Shown one piece after another: positions 56,410 to 64,000 of a stretch of 64,000 bases of DNA; positions within the stretch are counted from its first letter, which is position 1, and each line of letters begins with the position of its first letter. The position numbers and the translations under genes were made by a program. The stretch comes from Parasphingorhabdus halotolerans (GTDB lineage Bacteria > Pseudomonadota > Alphaproteobacteria > Sphingomonadales > Sphingomonadaceae): NCBI RefSeq assembly GCF_012516475.1, contig NZ_CP051217.1, forward strand, positions 3,205,180 to 3,269,179, read 5' to 3'. The notes beneath the pieces are model-generated. The model worked only from the letters and a program-made list of their open reading frames with translations. It was not told the origin of the DNA and searched no databases.

Positions 56410-57630
56410 TTATTTCCAGTCGTTCATTTCGGTTTCGAGATTGGAACGGACCGCTTCAAAAAACTGTTCGGTGGTCATCCATGCCTGATCGGGACCAATA
56501 AGGATCGCGAGATCTTTGGTCATGTCGCCATTTTCAACCGTTTGGATGCAAACACGTTCCAGCGTTTCTGCAAACTTGGTGACCTCGGGTGTATCATCAA
56601 ACTTTCCGCGGTAGATCAGGCCGCGCGTCCATGCGAAGATGGAGGCAATCGGGTTGGTTGATGTGGCCTTGCCTTGCTGATGCTGACGGTAATGGCGGGT
56701 GACCGTGCCGTGGGCGGCTTCCGCCTCAACGCAGTCTCCGCTTGGTGTCATCAGTACAGAAGTCATCAGTCCAAGCGAACCAAAGCCTTGCGCAACCGTG
56801 TCGGACTGCACGTCACCATCATAATTTTTACAGGCCCAGACAAACTTGCCGCTCCATTTCATTGCGGAAGCAACCATATCGTCGATAAGGCGATGCTCGT
56901 AAGAGATTCCCGCCTTGTCAAACTGAGGTTTGAACTCAGCTTCGAATACTTCTTCAAACAGATCTTTAAAGCGGCCATCATATTTTTTCATGATGGTGTT
57001 CTTTGTGGAAAGATAAACAGGCCATTCGCGGTTCAGGCCATAGTTCATGCTGGCGCGTGCAAAGTCGCGGATCGAATCGTCCAGATTATACATGGCCATT
57101 GCCACGCCCGCCGACGGGAACTGAAAGACTTCTTCATCCTGCACGCTGCCATCGTCGCCTTCGAAGATAAGGCGCAGCTTACCGGGGCCGGGGACAATTA
57201 TGTCGGTCGCGCGATATTGGTCACCAAAAGCGTGACGCCCGATAACTATGGGGTCGGTCCAACCTGGCACCAAGCGGGGAACATTATCGATTACGATCGG
57301 TTCGCGAAAGACAACACCGCCAAGGATATTACGGATGGTCCCATTCGGAGATTTCCACATCCGCTTCAGGTCAAATTCCTCGACCCGGGCTTCGTCAGGT
57401 GTGATCGTCGCACATTTGACGCCCACACCATGCTTTTTGATCGCGTTGGCGGCATCAACCGTAATCTTGTCGTTCGTCGCATCTCGCTTCTCAACAGACA
57501 GATCATAATAGTGCAGGTCGATGTCGAGATAAGGTTCAATCAGCTTCTCGCGAATCCATTGCCAGATGATGCGAGTCATTTCATCGCCATCAAGTTCTAC
57601 GACCGGATTTTTGACCTTAATTTTCGACAT
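56410..57630 (-). CDS. icd: Isocitrate dehydrogenase (NADP+)
   Basis: IDH oxidatively decarboxylates isocitrate to 2-oxoglutarate in the TCA cycle. The 406-residue length and the sequence [20 protein letters not shown] with the Asp/Thr start, [17 protein letters not shown], and [20 protein letters not shown] near the C-terminus place it in the eukaryotic-like homodimeric NADP-dependent type common in alphaproteobacteria. [18 protein letters not shown] is the usual C-terminal stretch. It converges with the FAD monooxygenase, five bases apart. Confidence 0.97.
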   Translation of the reverse strand: MSKIKVKNPVVELDGDEMTRIIWQWIREKLIEPYLDIDLHYYDLSVEKRDATNDKITVDAANAIKKHGVGVKCATITPDEARVEEFDLKRMWKSPNGTIRNILGGVVFREPIVIDNVPRLVPGWTDPIVIGRHAFGDQYRATDIIVPGPGKLRLIFEGDDGSVQDEEVFQFPSAGVAMAMYNLDDSIRDFARASMNYGLNREWPVYLSTKNTIMKKYDGRFKDLFEEVFEAEFKPQFDKAGISYEHRLIDDMVASAMKWSGKFVWACKNYDGDVQSDTVAQGFGSLGLMTSVLMTPSGDCVEAEAAHGTVTRHYRQHQQGKATSTNPIASIFAWTRGLIYRGKFDDTPEVTKFAETLERVCIQTVENGDMTKDLAILIGPDQAWMTTEQFFEAVRSNLETEMNDWK

Positions 57631-57797
57631 TGATTATGTTCTTTCCTGATATTGGAAATTGCAGAGGAGGCTAAGTTATGAATCTCTTAGCAAAGATCGC
57701 AATATGTTCAACCATCTGTTCGGTTTTTGAACGCTTTGGTGAGGAAAGTCGATAAGCGAGTGTTGTCAGAACTTGTAGCGCACACTAAGTAGGCCGC

Positions 57798-58531
57798 ATG
57801 GCAATAGAGAAATATTCAAACAAGGGCCTCGGCGAAGCCAAGTGGTCATTTCCTCCGGTACATCCTGAAGGTCGAAAGTTCGCAGTTATTGCGGCTGGCA
57901 TCACAGCAGTTTTTGCTTTCTTGGCATGGGAAACATTGGCCTGGCCGATGGCGGGCATAACGATCTGGGTGCTAGCATTTTTTCGTGATCCAAAAAGGGT
58001 TACGCCGCTTGGTGACAAGTATATTATCGCACCCGCTGACGGGCTCGTAAATCTGATCACACCGGTAAAGGCTCCGGTGGAACTGCAGGGCGAAGGCGGC
58101 CTTGGTGATGAAGAAGTGCTGCGGGTCTCGATTTTCATGAGTGTGTTCGATGTCCATATTAATCGCACCCCGATTGAGGGGACCGTCAAACGTCAAGCTT
58201 ATATTTCCGGCAAGTTTTGAGTGCTGACCTTGATAAGGCGAGCGAAGATAACGAACGCCAGCATTTTCTGGTTGAGCGCAATGATGGTCTGAAAATTGGT
58301 TTCACGCAAATCGCTGGCTTAGTGGCGCGGCGGATTATGGCGTTTGTAAAAGAAGGCGATTTTGTTGCCGCTGGGCAGCGCATCGGGTTAATCCGCTTTG
58401 GCAGTCGCGTAGATGTCTATCTACCGAAAGGCACTACTCCGAGTGTTGTGCTTGGGCAGCGCACAATTGCTGGCGAAACGATCATTGCTGAAGTCGGCCA
58501 GGTGAAGGAAATCGAAGGGGTCGGCCAATAA
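57798..58531 (+). CDS. psd: Phosphatidylserine decarboxylase, frameshifted in this sequence
   Basis: Psd decarboxylates phosphatidylserine to phosphatidylethanolamine; this is the short alphaproteobacterial type. The first frame ([55 protein letters not shown]) ends at a TGA at 58218-58220. The protein continues one frame over ([35 protein letters not shown]) to 58531. The end has [11 protein letters not shown], with the Gly-Ser where the chain self-cleaves to form the pyruvoyl group. One missing base in the TTTT run at 58215-58218 explains the break. pssA follows after 24 bases, as expected for a working operon. Confidence 0.9.
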
Positions 58532-58555
58532 TGCCGAGCTTGGACAACTAGGTAT

Positions 58556-59326
58556 ATGGCCAGCAAGAGGAACAAACGACCCGAACGCGGAATTTCATTG
58601 CGAGCTTTTGCGCCCAACGCGGTGACAGCGTTGGCGCTTTGCGTCGGTCTGAGTGGTGTCCGTTTTGCATATATGGAAAATTGGGTATTGGCCGCCGGTG
58701 CGGTGGTACTGGCCGGAATCCTGGATGCGCTGGATGGCCGGGTCGCAAGATTGCTTAACGCAGAAAGTCGCTTTGGTGCTGAGCTCGATTCACTGTCAGA
58801 TGTCATTGCATTTGGAGTGACGCCAGCGCTGATCCTGTTTTTTTGGTCATTACAAAATATGCCGCAGTTCGGATGGGTCATTTCCTTGACATTGGCGGTC
58901 GGCTGTGCGCTGCGGCTGGCGCGGTTCAACGCGCAAATTGATGACGACGACCAACCCCATAAATCAGCCGGATTCCTGACAGGCATTCCCGCGCCAGTGG
59001 GGGCAGGGCTTGCCATGTTGCCATTATATCTATGGATGATTACCGATCTTGAGCTTTTCCGGCACTACAGCATTGTTGGCCCGTGGATCGTGGTAAACGC
59101 GTTTCTGCTGATCTCCAACACTGCAACCTATAGCTGGTCTTCTTTAAGGTTGCGCAAGAATATCCGTTTGGAAGCATTGATGCTATTTGCATTGATGGGT
59201 GTTGCTCTAATTACCAGCCCGTGGGTTACCCTAGCCGCGATCAGCGTTGCATATATTGCCCTGATACCATTTAGTATCAGAAGCTATGCCAAGGTTAAGC
59301 GGCAACGCGAGCTGGACGCGAACTAG
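58556..59326 (+). CDS. pssA: CDP-diacylglycerol-serine O-phosphatidyltransferase
   Basis: PssA makes phosphatidylserine from CDP-diacylglycerol and serine, supplying Psd. The 256-residue membrane protein is the type II (PssA of Gram-positives and alphaproteobacteria) enzyme: ILDALDGRVARLLNAESRFG followed by AELDSLSDVIAFG is the CDP-alcohol phosphotransferase motif (DG-x2-AR-x8-G-x3-D-x3-D). Several transmembrane helices follow. It is directly downstream of psd. The small antisense gene at 59295 overlaps its 3' end by 32 bases. Confidence 0.95.
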   Translation: MASKRNKRPERGISLRAFAPNAVTALALCVGLSGVRFAYMENWVLAAGAVVLAGILDALDGRVARLLNAESRFGAELDSLSDVIAFGVTPALILFFWSLQNMPQFGWVISLTLAVGCALRLARFNAQIDDDDQPHKSAGFLTGIPAPVGAGLAMLPLYLWMITDLELFRHYSIVGPWIVVNAFLLISNTATYSWSSLRLRKNIRLEALMLFALMGVALITSPWVTLAAISVAYIALIPFSIRSYAKVKRQRELDAN

Positions 59327-59552
59327 CAGACGAACGATAAGAGCGATGCTGCACCATCAGGTGCTGCGGCATAAGTTGACGCGCTTTATAAGGTCGCGCG
59401 ATATTTGCCGAGTGCACCTTTTCGCCGGAAACTCCAGACAATAATACCGCAGTGATCTTTTCCCGATAACCCAGAAACATGGATGCGATCACGACGATAG
59501 CTCCAATGAGAGCGCTTGTAAAAAACGTGGTTGTAATAATTATGAGCATCAT
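59295..59552 (-). CDS. Small single-helix membrane protein, unknown function
   Basis: An 85-residue protein from the ATG at 59552, which has GAGGATAAT directly upstream, a good ribosome site. It has a hydrophobic N-terminal helix (LIIITTTFFTSALIGAIVVI), then a basic, Ser-rich cytoplasmic tail (RPYKARQLMPQHLMVQHRS, SRPARVAA). It is convergent with pssA and overlaps its end by 32 bases; no family is recognised. It may be a real small protein because of the ribosome site and clear helix, but its overlap with pssA keeps confidence moderate. Confidence 0.5.
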   Translation of the reverse strand: MMLIIITTTFFTSALIGAIVVIASMFLGYREKITAVLLSGVSGEKVHSANIARPYKARQLMPQHLMVQHRSYRSSASSRPARVAA

Positions 59553-59818
59553 ATTATCCTCAGTGTTCTTTCTATGAACGATATATGTTCTATAAATGTT
59601 CCAATTGTCAATGATTATCTTCAATGGCTACTCAATGGTTCGTTAGACTCATGCATGATGTTACGGTTCCCCGTGTTTTTGGTTGCATTCCGGACGAATC
59701 ACGATTACTGCGCCGTCCATTCCACATGGAAAGCACTCATACCGGTGCCAAAGCCGACCTTTGAGGTCGCCCGAGGTTCTCAGCTTTCCAGAGGCATAAC
59801 CGGATAAGGAGAAATATT

Positions 59819-60843
59819 ATGGCGGCCCCTGTCGTCACCCTACAGCAATTGATTGAAGCCGGAGTTCACTTCGGCCACCAGACCCACCGCTGGAACCCGA
59901 AGATGAAACCATATATCTTTGGAGCCCGCAACGGCGTCCATATTCTTGACCTTTCGCAGAGCGTTCCGTTGTTCGCTCGTGCGCTTGATTTTGTCGCCAA
60001 TGCGGTTTCATCGGGTGGTAAGGTTCTTTTCGTCGGCACAAAGCGTCAGGCACAAGAGCCTATTGCAGAAGCAGCACGCGCAAGCGGCCAGCATTTTGTT
60101 AACCATCGTTGGCTCGGCGGCATGCTGACTAACTGGAAAACCATCTCCAATTCGATCCGCCGGATGAAAACTCTAGAAGAGCAGCTTGGTGGCGACACCG
60201 CTGGCTTCACCAAGAAAGAAGTTCTGCAGATGACTCGCGAGCATATCAAGCTCGAAGCATCTTTGGGCGGTATCCGCGACATGGGCGGTATTCCTGATGT
60301 CATGTTCGTAATTGATGCGAACAAGGAAGAACTGGCCATTAAGGAAGCCAACGTTTTGGGCATTCCAGTTGTTGCTATTCTTGATTCCAACGTTGATCCG
60401 TCTGGCATCGCGTTTCCAGTACCGGGCAATGATGATGCAGCGCGGGCAATCCGCCTGTACTGCGAATCCGTTGCTGCTGCCGCCACCAAAGGTGGTCAGG
60501 ACGCAGCCGTCGCTTCTGGCGCTGATCTCGGTGCAGCTGTGGCACCTCCAGTTGAGGACATTGTTTCGAGCGAAGCCAACGCTAGCGCAATGGCAGCCGG
60601 TGAAGCTGCTGCAATAGCAGAAGTTGTTGATGCCCCAGCTGTTGCGGAACCTGCTCCAGTCGTTGCTGAAGCGGCGCCAGTTGCTGTCGCCCCAGTTCCG
60701 GTTGAAGAACCAAAAGCTGAAGAGCCAAAAGCTGAGGAAGCAAAGGCAGAAGAGCCTAAGGCAGAGCCAAAAGCAAAAAAGCGCCAGCTAAAAAAGTGGC
60801 AGCCAAAAAGCCCGCTGCAAAAAAGGCTGACGAAAAGGCCTGA
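59819..60843 (+). CDS. rpsB: 30S ribosomal protein S2, C-terminal tail frameshifted in this sequence
   Basis: S2 binds the back of the 30S body and is needed for S1 docking. The core ([80 protein letters not shown]) is complete. A long alphaproteobacterial extension follows: Ala/Glu/Pro-rich with repeated AEEPKAEE units. At the A6 run 60775-60780 one A appears to be missing; with it restored the end reads [20 protein letters not shown] and stops at 60841-60843. As given, the frame runs on to 60883 with an unlikely tail. The ATG has AAGGAG nine bases upstream. Confidence 0.95.
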
Positions 60844-60859
60844 GCTTGAACCATCTTTT

Positions 60860-60917
60860 TGCGATCATATATTGATCGCATAGAAAATTCGAGGGGCGGC
60901 AACTATTGCTGCCCCTT
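60860..60917 (+). other. Two hairpins between rpsB and tsf
   Basis: TGCGATCA (60860-60867) pairs with TGATCGCA (60873-60880), and GGGGCGGCAA (60893-60902) with TTGCTGCCCC (60906-60915). The second lacks a proper T tract, so it may be an attenuator or processing site controlling the S2:Ts ratio rather than a full terminator. Confidence 0.6.
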
Positions 60918-60956
60918 CAATATCATTCCCCACACGAGAAATTGAGGAACAAAAAA

Positions 60957-61880
60957 ATGGCTATTACAGCAGCAGCAGTGAAAGAACTGCGTGAGCGTTC
61001 AGGCGCTGGCATGATGGATTGCAAAAAAGCGCTGAGCGAGACCAATGGCGACGTTGAAGCAGCAGTTGATTTGCTCCGCACCAAAGGCCTTGCCGCCGCA
61101 CAGAAAAAATCAAGCCGAACGGCCGCAGAGGGCCTTGTCGGCGTCGCTGTCGAAGGCACCAAAGGTGTTGCTGTCGAAGTCAACAGCGAAACTGATTTTG
61201 TCTCGAAGAACGATCAATTCCAAACCTTCGTGAGCGATGTCACCAATGTTGCTCTCTCTGTAGGCGGCAATGAAGTGGAAGCGCTGACTGCGGCTGATTA
61301 TCCTGCCGGTGGAACAGTTGCAGAGGCGTTGACCAACAGCATTGTAACAATTGGTGAAAATCAGGCGATCCGCCGGATGAAGACTGTTGCCGTTTCTAGC
61401 GGTATGGTTGTTCCATATGTCCACAATGCGGTAACTCCGAATATGGGCAAGATCGGCGTTTTGGTGGCTTTGGAAAGCAGCGCAGGGGCAGACGTTCTTG
61501 AGCCTCTCGGCAAGCAGATCGCAATGCATATTGCAGCAGCGTTCCCGATGGCTTTGACCGCCGATGGTCTGGATCAGGAAACGCTGGAGCGCGAACGTGC
61601 CATCGCAACGGAGAAGGCGGCAGAATCCGGCAAGCCAGCAAATATCATCGAGAAAATGGTTGATGGCGCGATTGCAAAATTCGCCAAAGAAAATGCTCTG
61701 CTTAGCCAGGTTTTCGTCATGGACAATAAAACACCTATCGCACAAGTTGTCGAGCAGGCTGGCAAAGATGCTGGCGTAGACATCAAGTTGACAGATTATG
61801 TTCGCTTCCAGCTTGGTGAAGGCATTGAGAAAAAAGAAGAAGATTTTGCGGCAGAAGTTGCAGCGGCAGTTGGTGGCTAG
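60957..61880 (+). CDS. tsf: Translation elongation factor Ts
   Basis: EF-Ts recycles EF-Tu from GDP to GTP. The 307-residue protein has the N-terminal UBA domain ([20 protein letters not shown]), the signature [20 protein letters not shown], the core with [20 protein letters not shown], and a C-terminal region with [20 protein letters not shown]. The ATG at 60957 has GAGGAAC upstream; the frame stays open further 5' but that part is the rpsB-tsf spacer. The rpsB-tsf-pyrH-frr-uppS order is the usual bacterial one. Confidence 0.97.
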   Translation: MAITAAAVKELRERSGAGMMDCKKALSETNGDVEAAVDLLRTKGLAAAQKKSSRTAAEGLVGVAVEGTKGVAVEVNSETDFVSKNDQFQTFVSDVTNVALSVGGNEVEALTAADYPAGGTVAEALTNSIVTIGENQAIRRMKTVAVSSGMVVPYVHNAVTPNMGKIGVLVALESSAGADVLEPLGKQIAMHIAAAFPMALTADGLDQETLERERAIATEKAAESGKPANIIEKMVDGAIAKFAKENALLSQVFVMDNKTPIAQVVEQAGKDAGVDIKLTDYVRFQLGEGIEKKEEDFAAEVAAAVGG

Positions 61881-61937
61881 CCTCTATAGGGTAAACTAAG
61901 CCATTCTAAATAATTCGAGCGGTAACGCTTGGCAGCA

Positions 61938-61976
61938 TGGCGCGGACTATCTATGGTCTGCGCCATTGTTGTTTTT
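61938..61976 (+). terminator. Intrinsic terminator downstream of tsf
   Basis: TGGCGCGGAC (61938-61947) pairs with GTCTGCGCCA (61956-61965), with one G-U pair, followed by TTGTTGTTTTT. It separates rpsB-tsf from pyrH-frr-uppS. Confidence 0.82.
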
Positions 61977-62013
61977 GGGGCCGGATGAGTGATTCCGGCA
62001 GGATGGAATTTGC

Positions 62014-62735
62014 ATGAAGAGACCTGCTTTTAAGCGCATTTTGCTGAAGCTTTCCGGCGAGGCCTTGATGGGATCCGGCGAGTTCGGGATTGATCCGGAT
62101 ACTGTGGCCCGGGTGGCTGCAGAAGTGAAGGCCGCCAAAGAGGTTGGTTTTGAACTTGTCTGGTAATCGGCGGCGGCAATATTTTTCGCGGTATGGCTGG
62201 TGCAGCGGCAGGCATGGATCGCGCGCAAGCCGATTACATGGGAATGCTGGCGACGGTGATGAACGCGCTGGCGATGCAGAACGCGCTGGAACAGATCGGC
62301 GTTACGACGCGGGTCCAATCGGCGATAGAGATGGATCAGGTCTGCGAACCTGTCATCCGACGTCGCGCTTTGCGCCATCTGGAAAAAGGCCGGGTAGTGA
62401 TCTTTGCAGCTGGCGTCGGCAGCCCCTATTTCACCACAGATAGCGGCGCAGCGCTGAGAGCGGCCGAAATGCAATGTGACGCATTGTTCAAGGGAACAAG
62501 CGTTGATGGTGTCTACGATAGCGACCCCAAAACCAATATAGATGCAACGCGCTATGATGATGTAAGTTTTGACCGCGTTTTAAACGATAATCTCAAGGTG
62601 ATGGATGCTAGCGCGATCGCGCTTTGCCGGGATAATGATATTCCCATCGTCGTCTTCTCAATCCGCGAGCAAGGCAATCTTGCAACCGTCTTGGGCGGCG
62701 GCGGAACCGCAACAATGGTCAGCACCACAGCATAG
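62014..62735 (+). CDS. pyrH: UMP kinase, frameshifted in this sequence
   Basis: PyrH phosphorylates UMP to UDP, essential for pyrimidine nucleotides. The first frame gives [20 protein letters not shown] and GFELV, then a TAA at 62164-62166. The next frame continues [40 protein letters not shown] and [15 protein letters not shown] to 62735. Adding one T to CTTG at about 62155 restores the family sequence [10 protein letters not shown]. The gene is essential and both halves are well conserved, so a sequencing error is much more likely than loss. Confidence 0.92.
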
Positions 62736-62751
62736 AAATAGGGGAGTTAGT

Positions 62752-63302
62752 ATGGCGCGATATGATAAAGCCGAATTGCAGAAACGCATGAACAGCACGC
62801 TGGAGGCGCTCAAGCATGATCTGAGCGGCCTGCGCACCGGGCGCGCAAATACGCACTGCTGGATACGATTACTGTCGAGGTCTATGGCTCCAGATGCCGC
62901 TGAACCAGGTGGCAACGGTGTCTGTGCCGGAACCACGGATGCTGTCGTTCAGGTGTGGGACAAGGGCATATCCAGCCTGTTGAAAATCTATCCGTTCGGC
63001 TGGTCTTGGTCTCAATCCGATCGTAGACGGCCCTAACATTCGCCTGCCGATCCCTGATTTGACGGAAGAGCGCCGCAAGGATTTGGCAAAACTCACCGGT
63101 CAGTTTGCTGAAAAAGCGCGCATCGCTATCCGCAACGTCCGCCGCGATGGCATGGATGCTCTCAAGGCTGACGAGAATAAAAAGGAAATTGGTGAAGACG
63201 ACAGGAAGCGTCTGGAAACGGAAGTGCAAAAACTCACCGATGACATGATTGCAGAAGCCGACAAGCATCCGAAGCCAAAGAACAGGAATCCTGACACAGT
63301 GA
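62752..63302 (+). CDS. frr: Ribosome recycling factor, multiply frameshifted in this sequence
   Basis: Frr with EF-G splits post-termination ribosomes. The N-terminus ARYDKAELQKRMNSTLEALK and GLRTGRAN is intact, and the C-terminal helix DLTEERRKDLAKLTGQFAEK followed by VRRDGMDALKADENKKEIGE is intact in another frame. In between, and near the end, I count about seven single-base deletions. With them restored the text reads GRANTALLDTITVEVYGS, then MPLNQVATVSVPEPRML, IRSAGLGLNPIVDGPNIRLP, and ends EAKEQEILTQ at the TGA at 63300-63302. GGGGAG precedes the ATG. Essential; errors are far more likely than decay. Confidence 0.9.
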
Positions 63303-63327
63303 AGCTTTCTGCCGCCAGGAAGAACCG

Positions 63328-64000
63328 ATGGGTTCGACGAAAGCGGCGATAATGCTGCTGATCTAACCTACGGCGCGCGTCATGTAGCGATCATCATGGA
63401 TGGCAATGGGCGATGGCGAAACGTAAGCATTTGCCCCGCGCTCTGGGCCATAAAAGGGCGTTGAAGCGGTTCGGAATATCGTCCGATCTGCCGGTGAAAT
63501 TGGCATTGAAGTCCTGACTATTTACGCCTTCTCGTCAGAAAACTGGATCGGCCAAAGGAAGAAGTCTCCGACCTGATGGGGTTGCTCAGCAATATATTCA
63601 GTCCGACATTGATTGAATTCGACGAAAATGGCATAAAGCTTAGGGTTATCGGTAACTATCGAGCGCTTGATGCGATATTGTTGACATGATCGACAATGCT
63701 CTGACACGTACCGCCAACAATGATAAAATGACCTTGGCCATCGCGCTGAATTATGGGGCGCAAGCGAGTTACTTCGCGCGGTCAAAACCATCGCGACGGC
63801 GGTTAAAGCGGTGATGTGGAGCCCGAGCAGATTGAAATAGGTCATATTTCGAGCGGGCTTGATACTGCGGAGTTACCGCCGCTCGACTTGCTCATCAGAA
63901 CCTCCGGTGAAATCCGGCTATCGAATTTTCTACTGTGGCAGGCCGCTTATTCCGAACTTTACTTCACCGTACGTTGTGGCCGGACTTCGACAAGCGCGAA
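63328..64000 (+). CDS. uppS: Isoprenyl transferase (undecaprenyl diphosphate synthase), partial and multiply frameshifted
   Basis: UppS makes C55-PP, the lipid carrier for cell-wall synthesis. Pieces in different frames read [14 protein letters not shown] (catalytic Asp), [54 protein letters not shown] and [20 protein letters not shown], continuing YSELYFT and PDFDKRE at the edge. About nine indels, nearly all deletions, lie in 670 bases. A start at ATG 63328 (MGSTKA) is likely, with one shift before the conserved ARHVAII. The gene runs off the window. Confidence 0.85.

Noticed and set aside
1..64000. CRISPR arrays, insertion sequences, prophage and tRNA genes
   Set aside because: I found no regularly spaced repeats, transposase or integrase-like proteins, and no GGTTCGANTCC-type T-arm with matching acceptor stem in the intergenic regions. 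A covariance search would be needed to exclude tRNAs fully.

Overview
The window is a chromosomal segment of a sphingomonad-type alphaproteobacterium (order Sphingomonadales). The grounds are a circularly permuted two-piece tmRNA with the tag ANDNEALAIAA, a CckA-type hybrid kinase, a GTTC-N7-GTTC SOS box in front of recA, an HdaA-type DnaA regulator, an EL222-like LOV-HTH protein (first known from Erythrobacter) and sphingomonad-style dispersed repeats. Almost everything is core housekeeping DNA. There is no prophage, insertion sequence or CRISPR array. I found no tRNA gene by eye.

Layout. 1-5.5 kb: end of a polyprenyl diphosphate synthase gene, an NDUFS4-like complex I subunit, a NUDIX hydrolase, a lemA-TPM-TPM membrane cluster, mscL, two paralogous mini-lipoprotein genes each closed by the same double hairpin, then ssrA. 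5.5-9.1 kb: an arginine succinyltransferase operon (M20 hydrolase, astA, astB). 9.4-11.5 kb: malate synthase G. 11.5-17 kb, minus strand: the envelope operon lptD-surA-pdxA-rsmA. 17.3-20.3 kb: pepA, holC, a lipoprotein, ndk. 20.4-25.8 kb: the most accessory part, with a SnoaL-like protein, an SDR, a terminase-like protein of unknown role, an ECF sigma/RskA pair, a thioesterase, the LOV-HTH regulator and a candidate small RNA. 25.8-36.8 kb: purN (fused to a YjbR domain), purM, a DUF2066-like protein, hdaA, ppk1, ppx, rnd and an FAD oxidase. 37-41.4 kb: aspS, a broken alpha/beta hydrolase, ppk2, an outer-membrane barrel. 41.8-53.3 kb: slt, dapA, smpB, a DUF2062 protein, cckA, recA, a GST, alaS. 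53.3-64 kb: a Kef-type antiporter, an FAD monooxygenase, icd, psd-pssA, then rpsB-tsf-pyrH-frr-uppS running off the end.

How the genes fit together. Stalled-ribosome rescue (ssrA, smpB), polyphosphate metabolism (ppk1, ppx, ppk2), outer-membrane assembly (lptD, surA), purine synthesis (purN, purM), phosphatidylethanolamine synthesis (pssA, psd) and translation (rpsB, tsf, frr, aspS, alaS) are each represented by two or more genes.

Most notable unannotated region: 24.99-25.81 kb. An EL222-like blue-light regulator is followed within two bases by a perfect palindrome that resembles the EL222 operator. About 45 bp further on lies a structured RNA candidate that shows a CCTCCCTCCTCCT anti-Shine-Dalgarno loop and ends in a T tract. 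This could be a light-controlled small-RNA circuit. It is an inference from sequence alone.

Data quality. Several conserved genes carry single-base frameshifts, mostly in short homopolymers (outer-membrane protein start, alpha/beta hydrolase, psd, rpsB tail). Beyond about 62.15 kb indels accumulate steeply through pyrH, frr and uppS. This looks like declining sequence quality towards a contig end, not gene decay.
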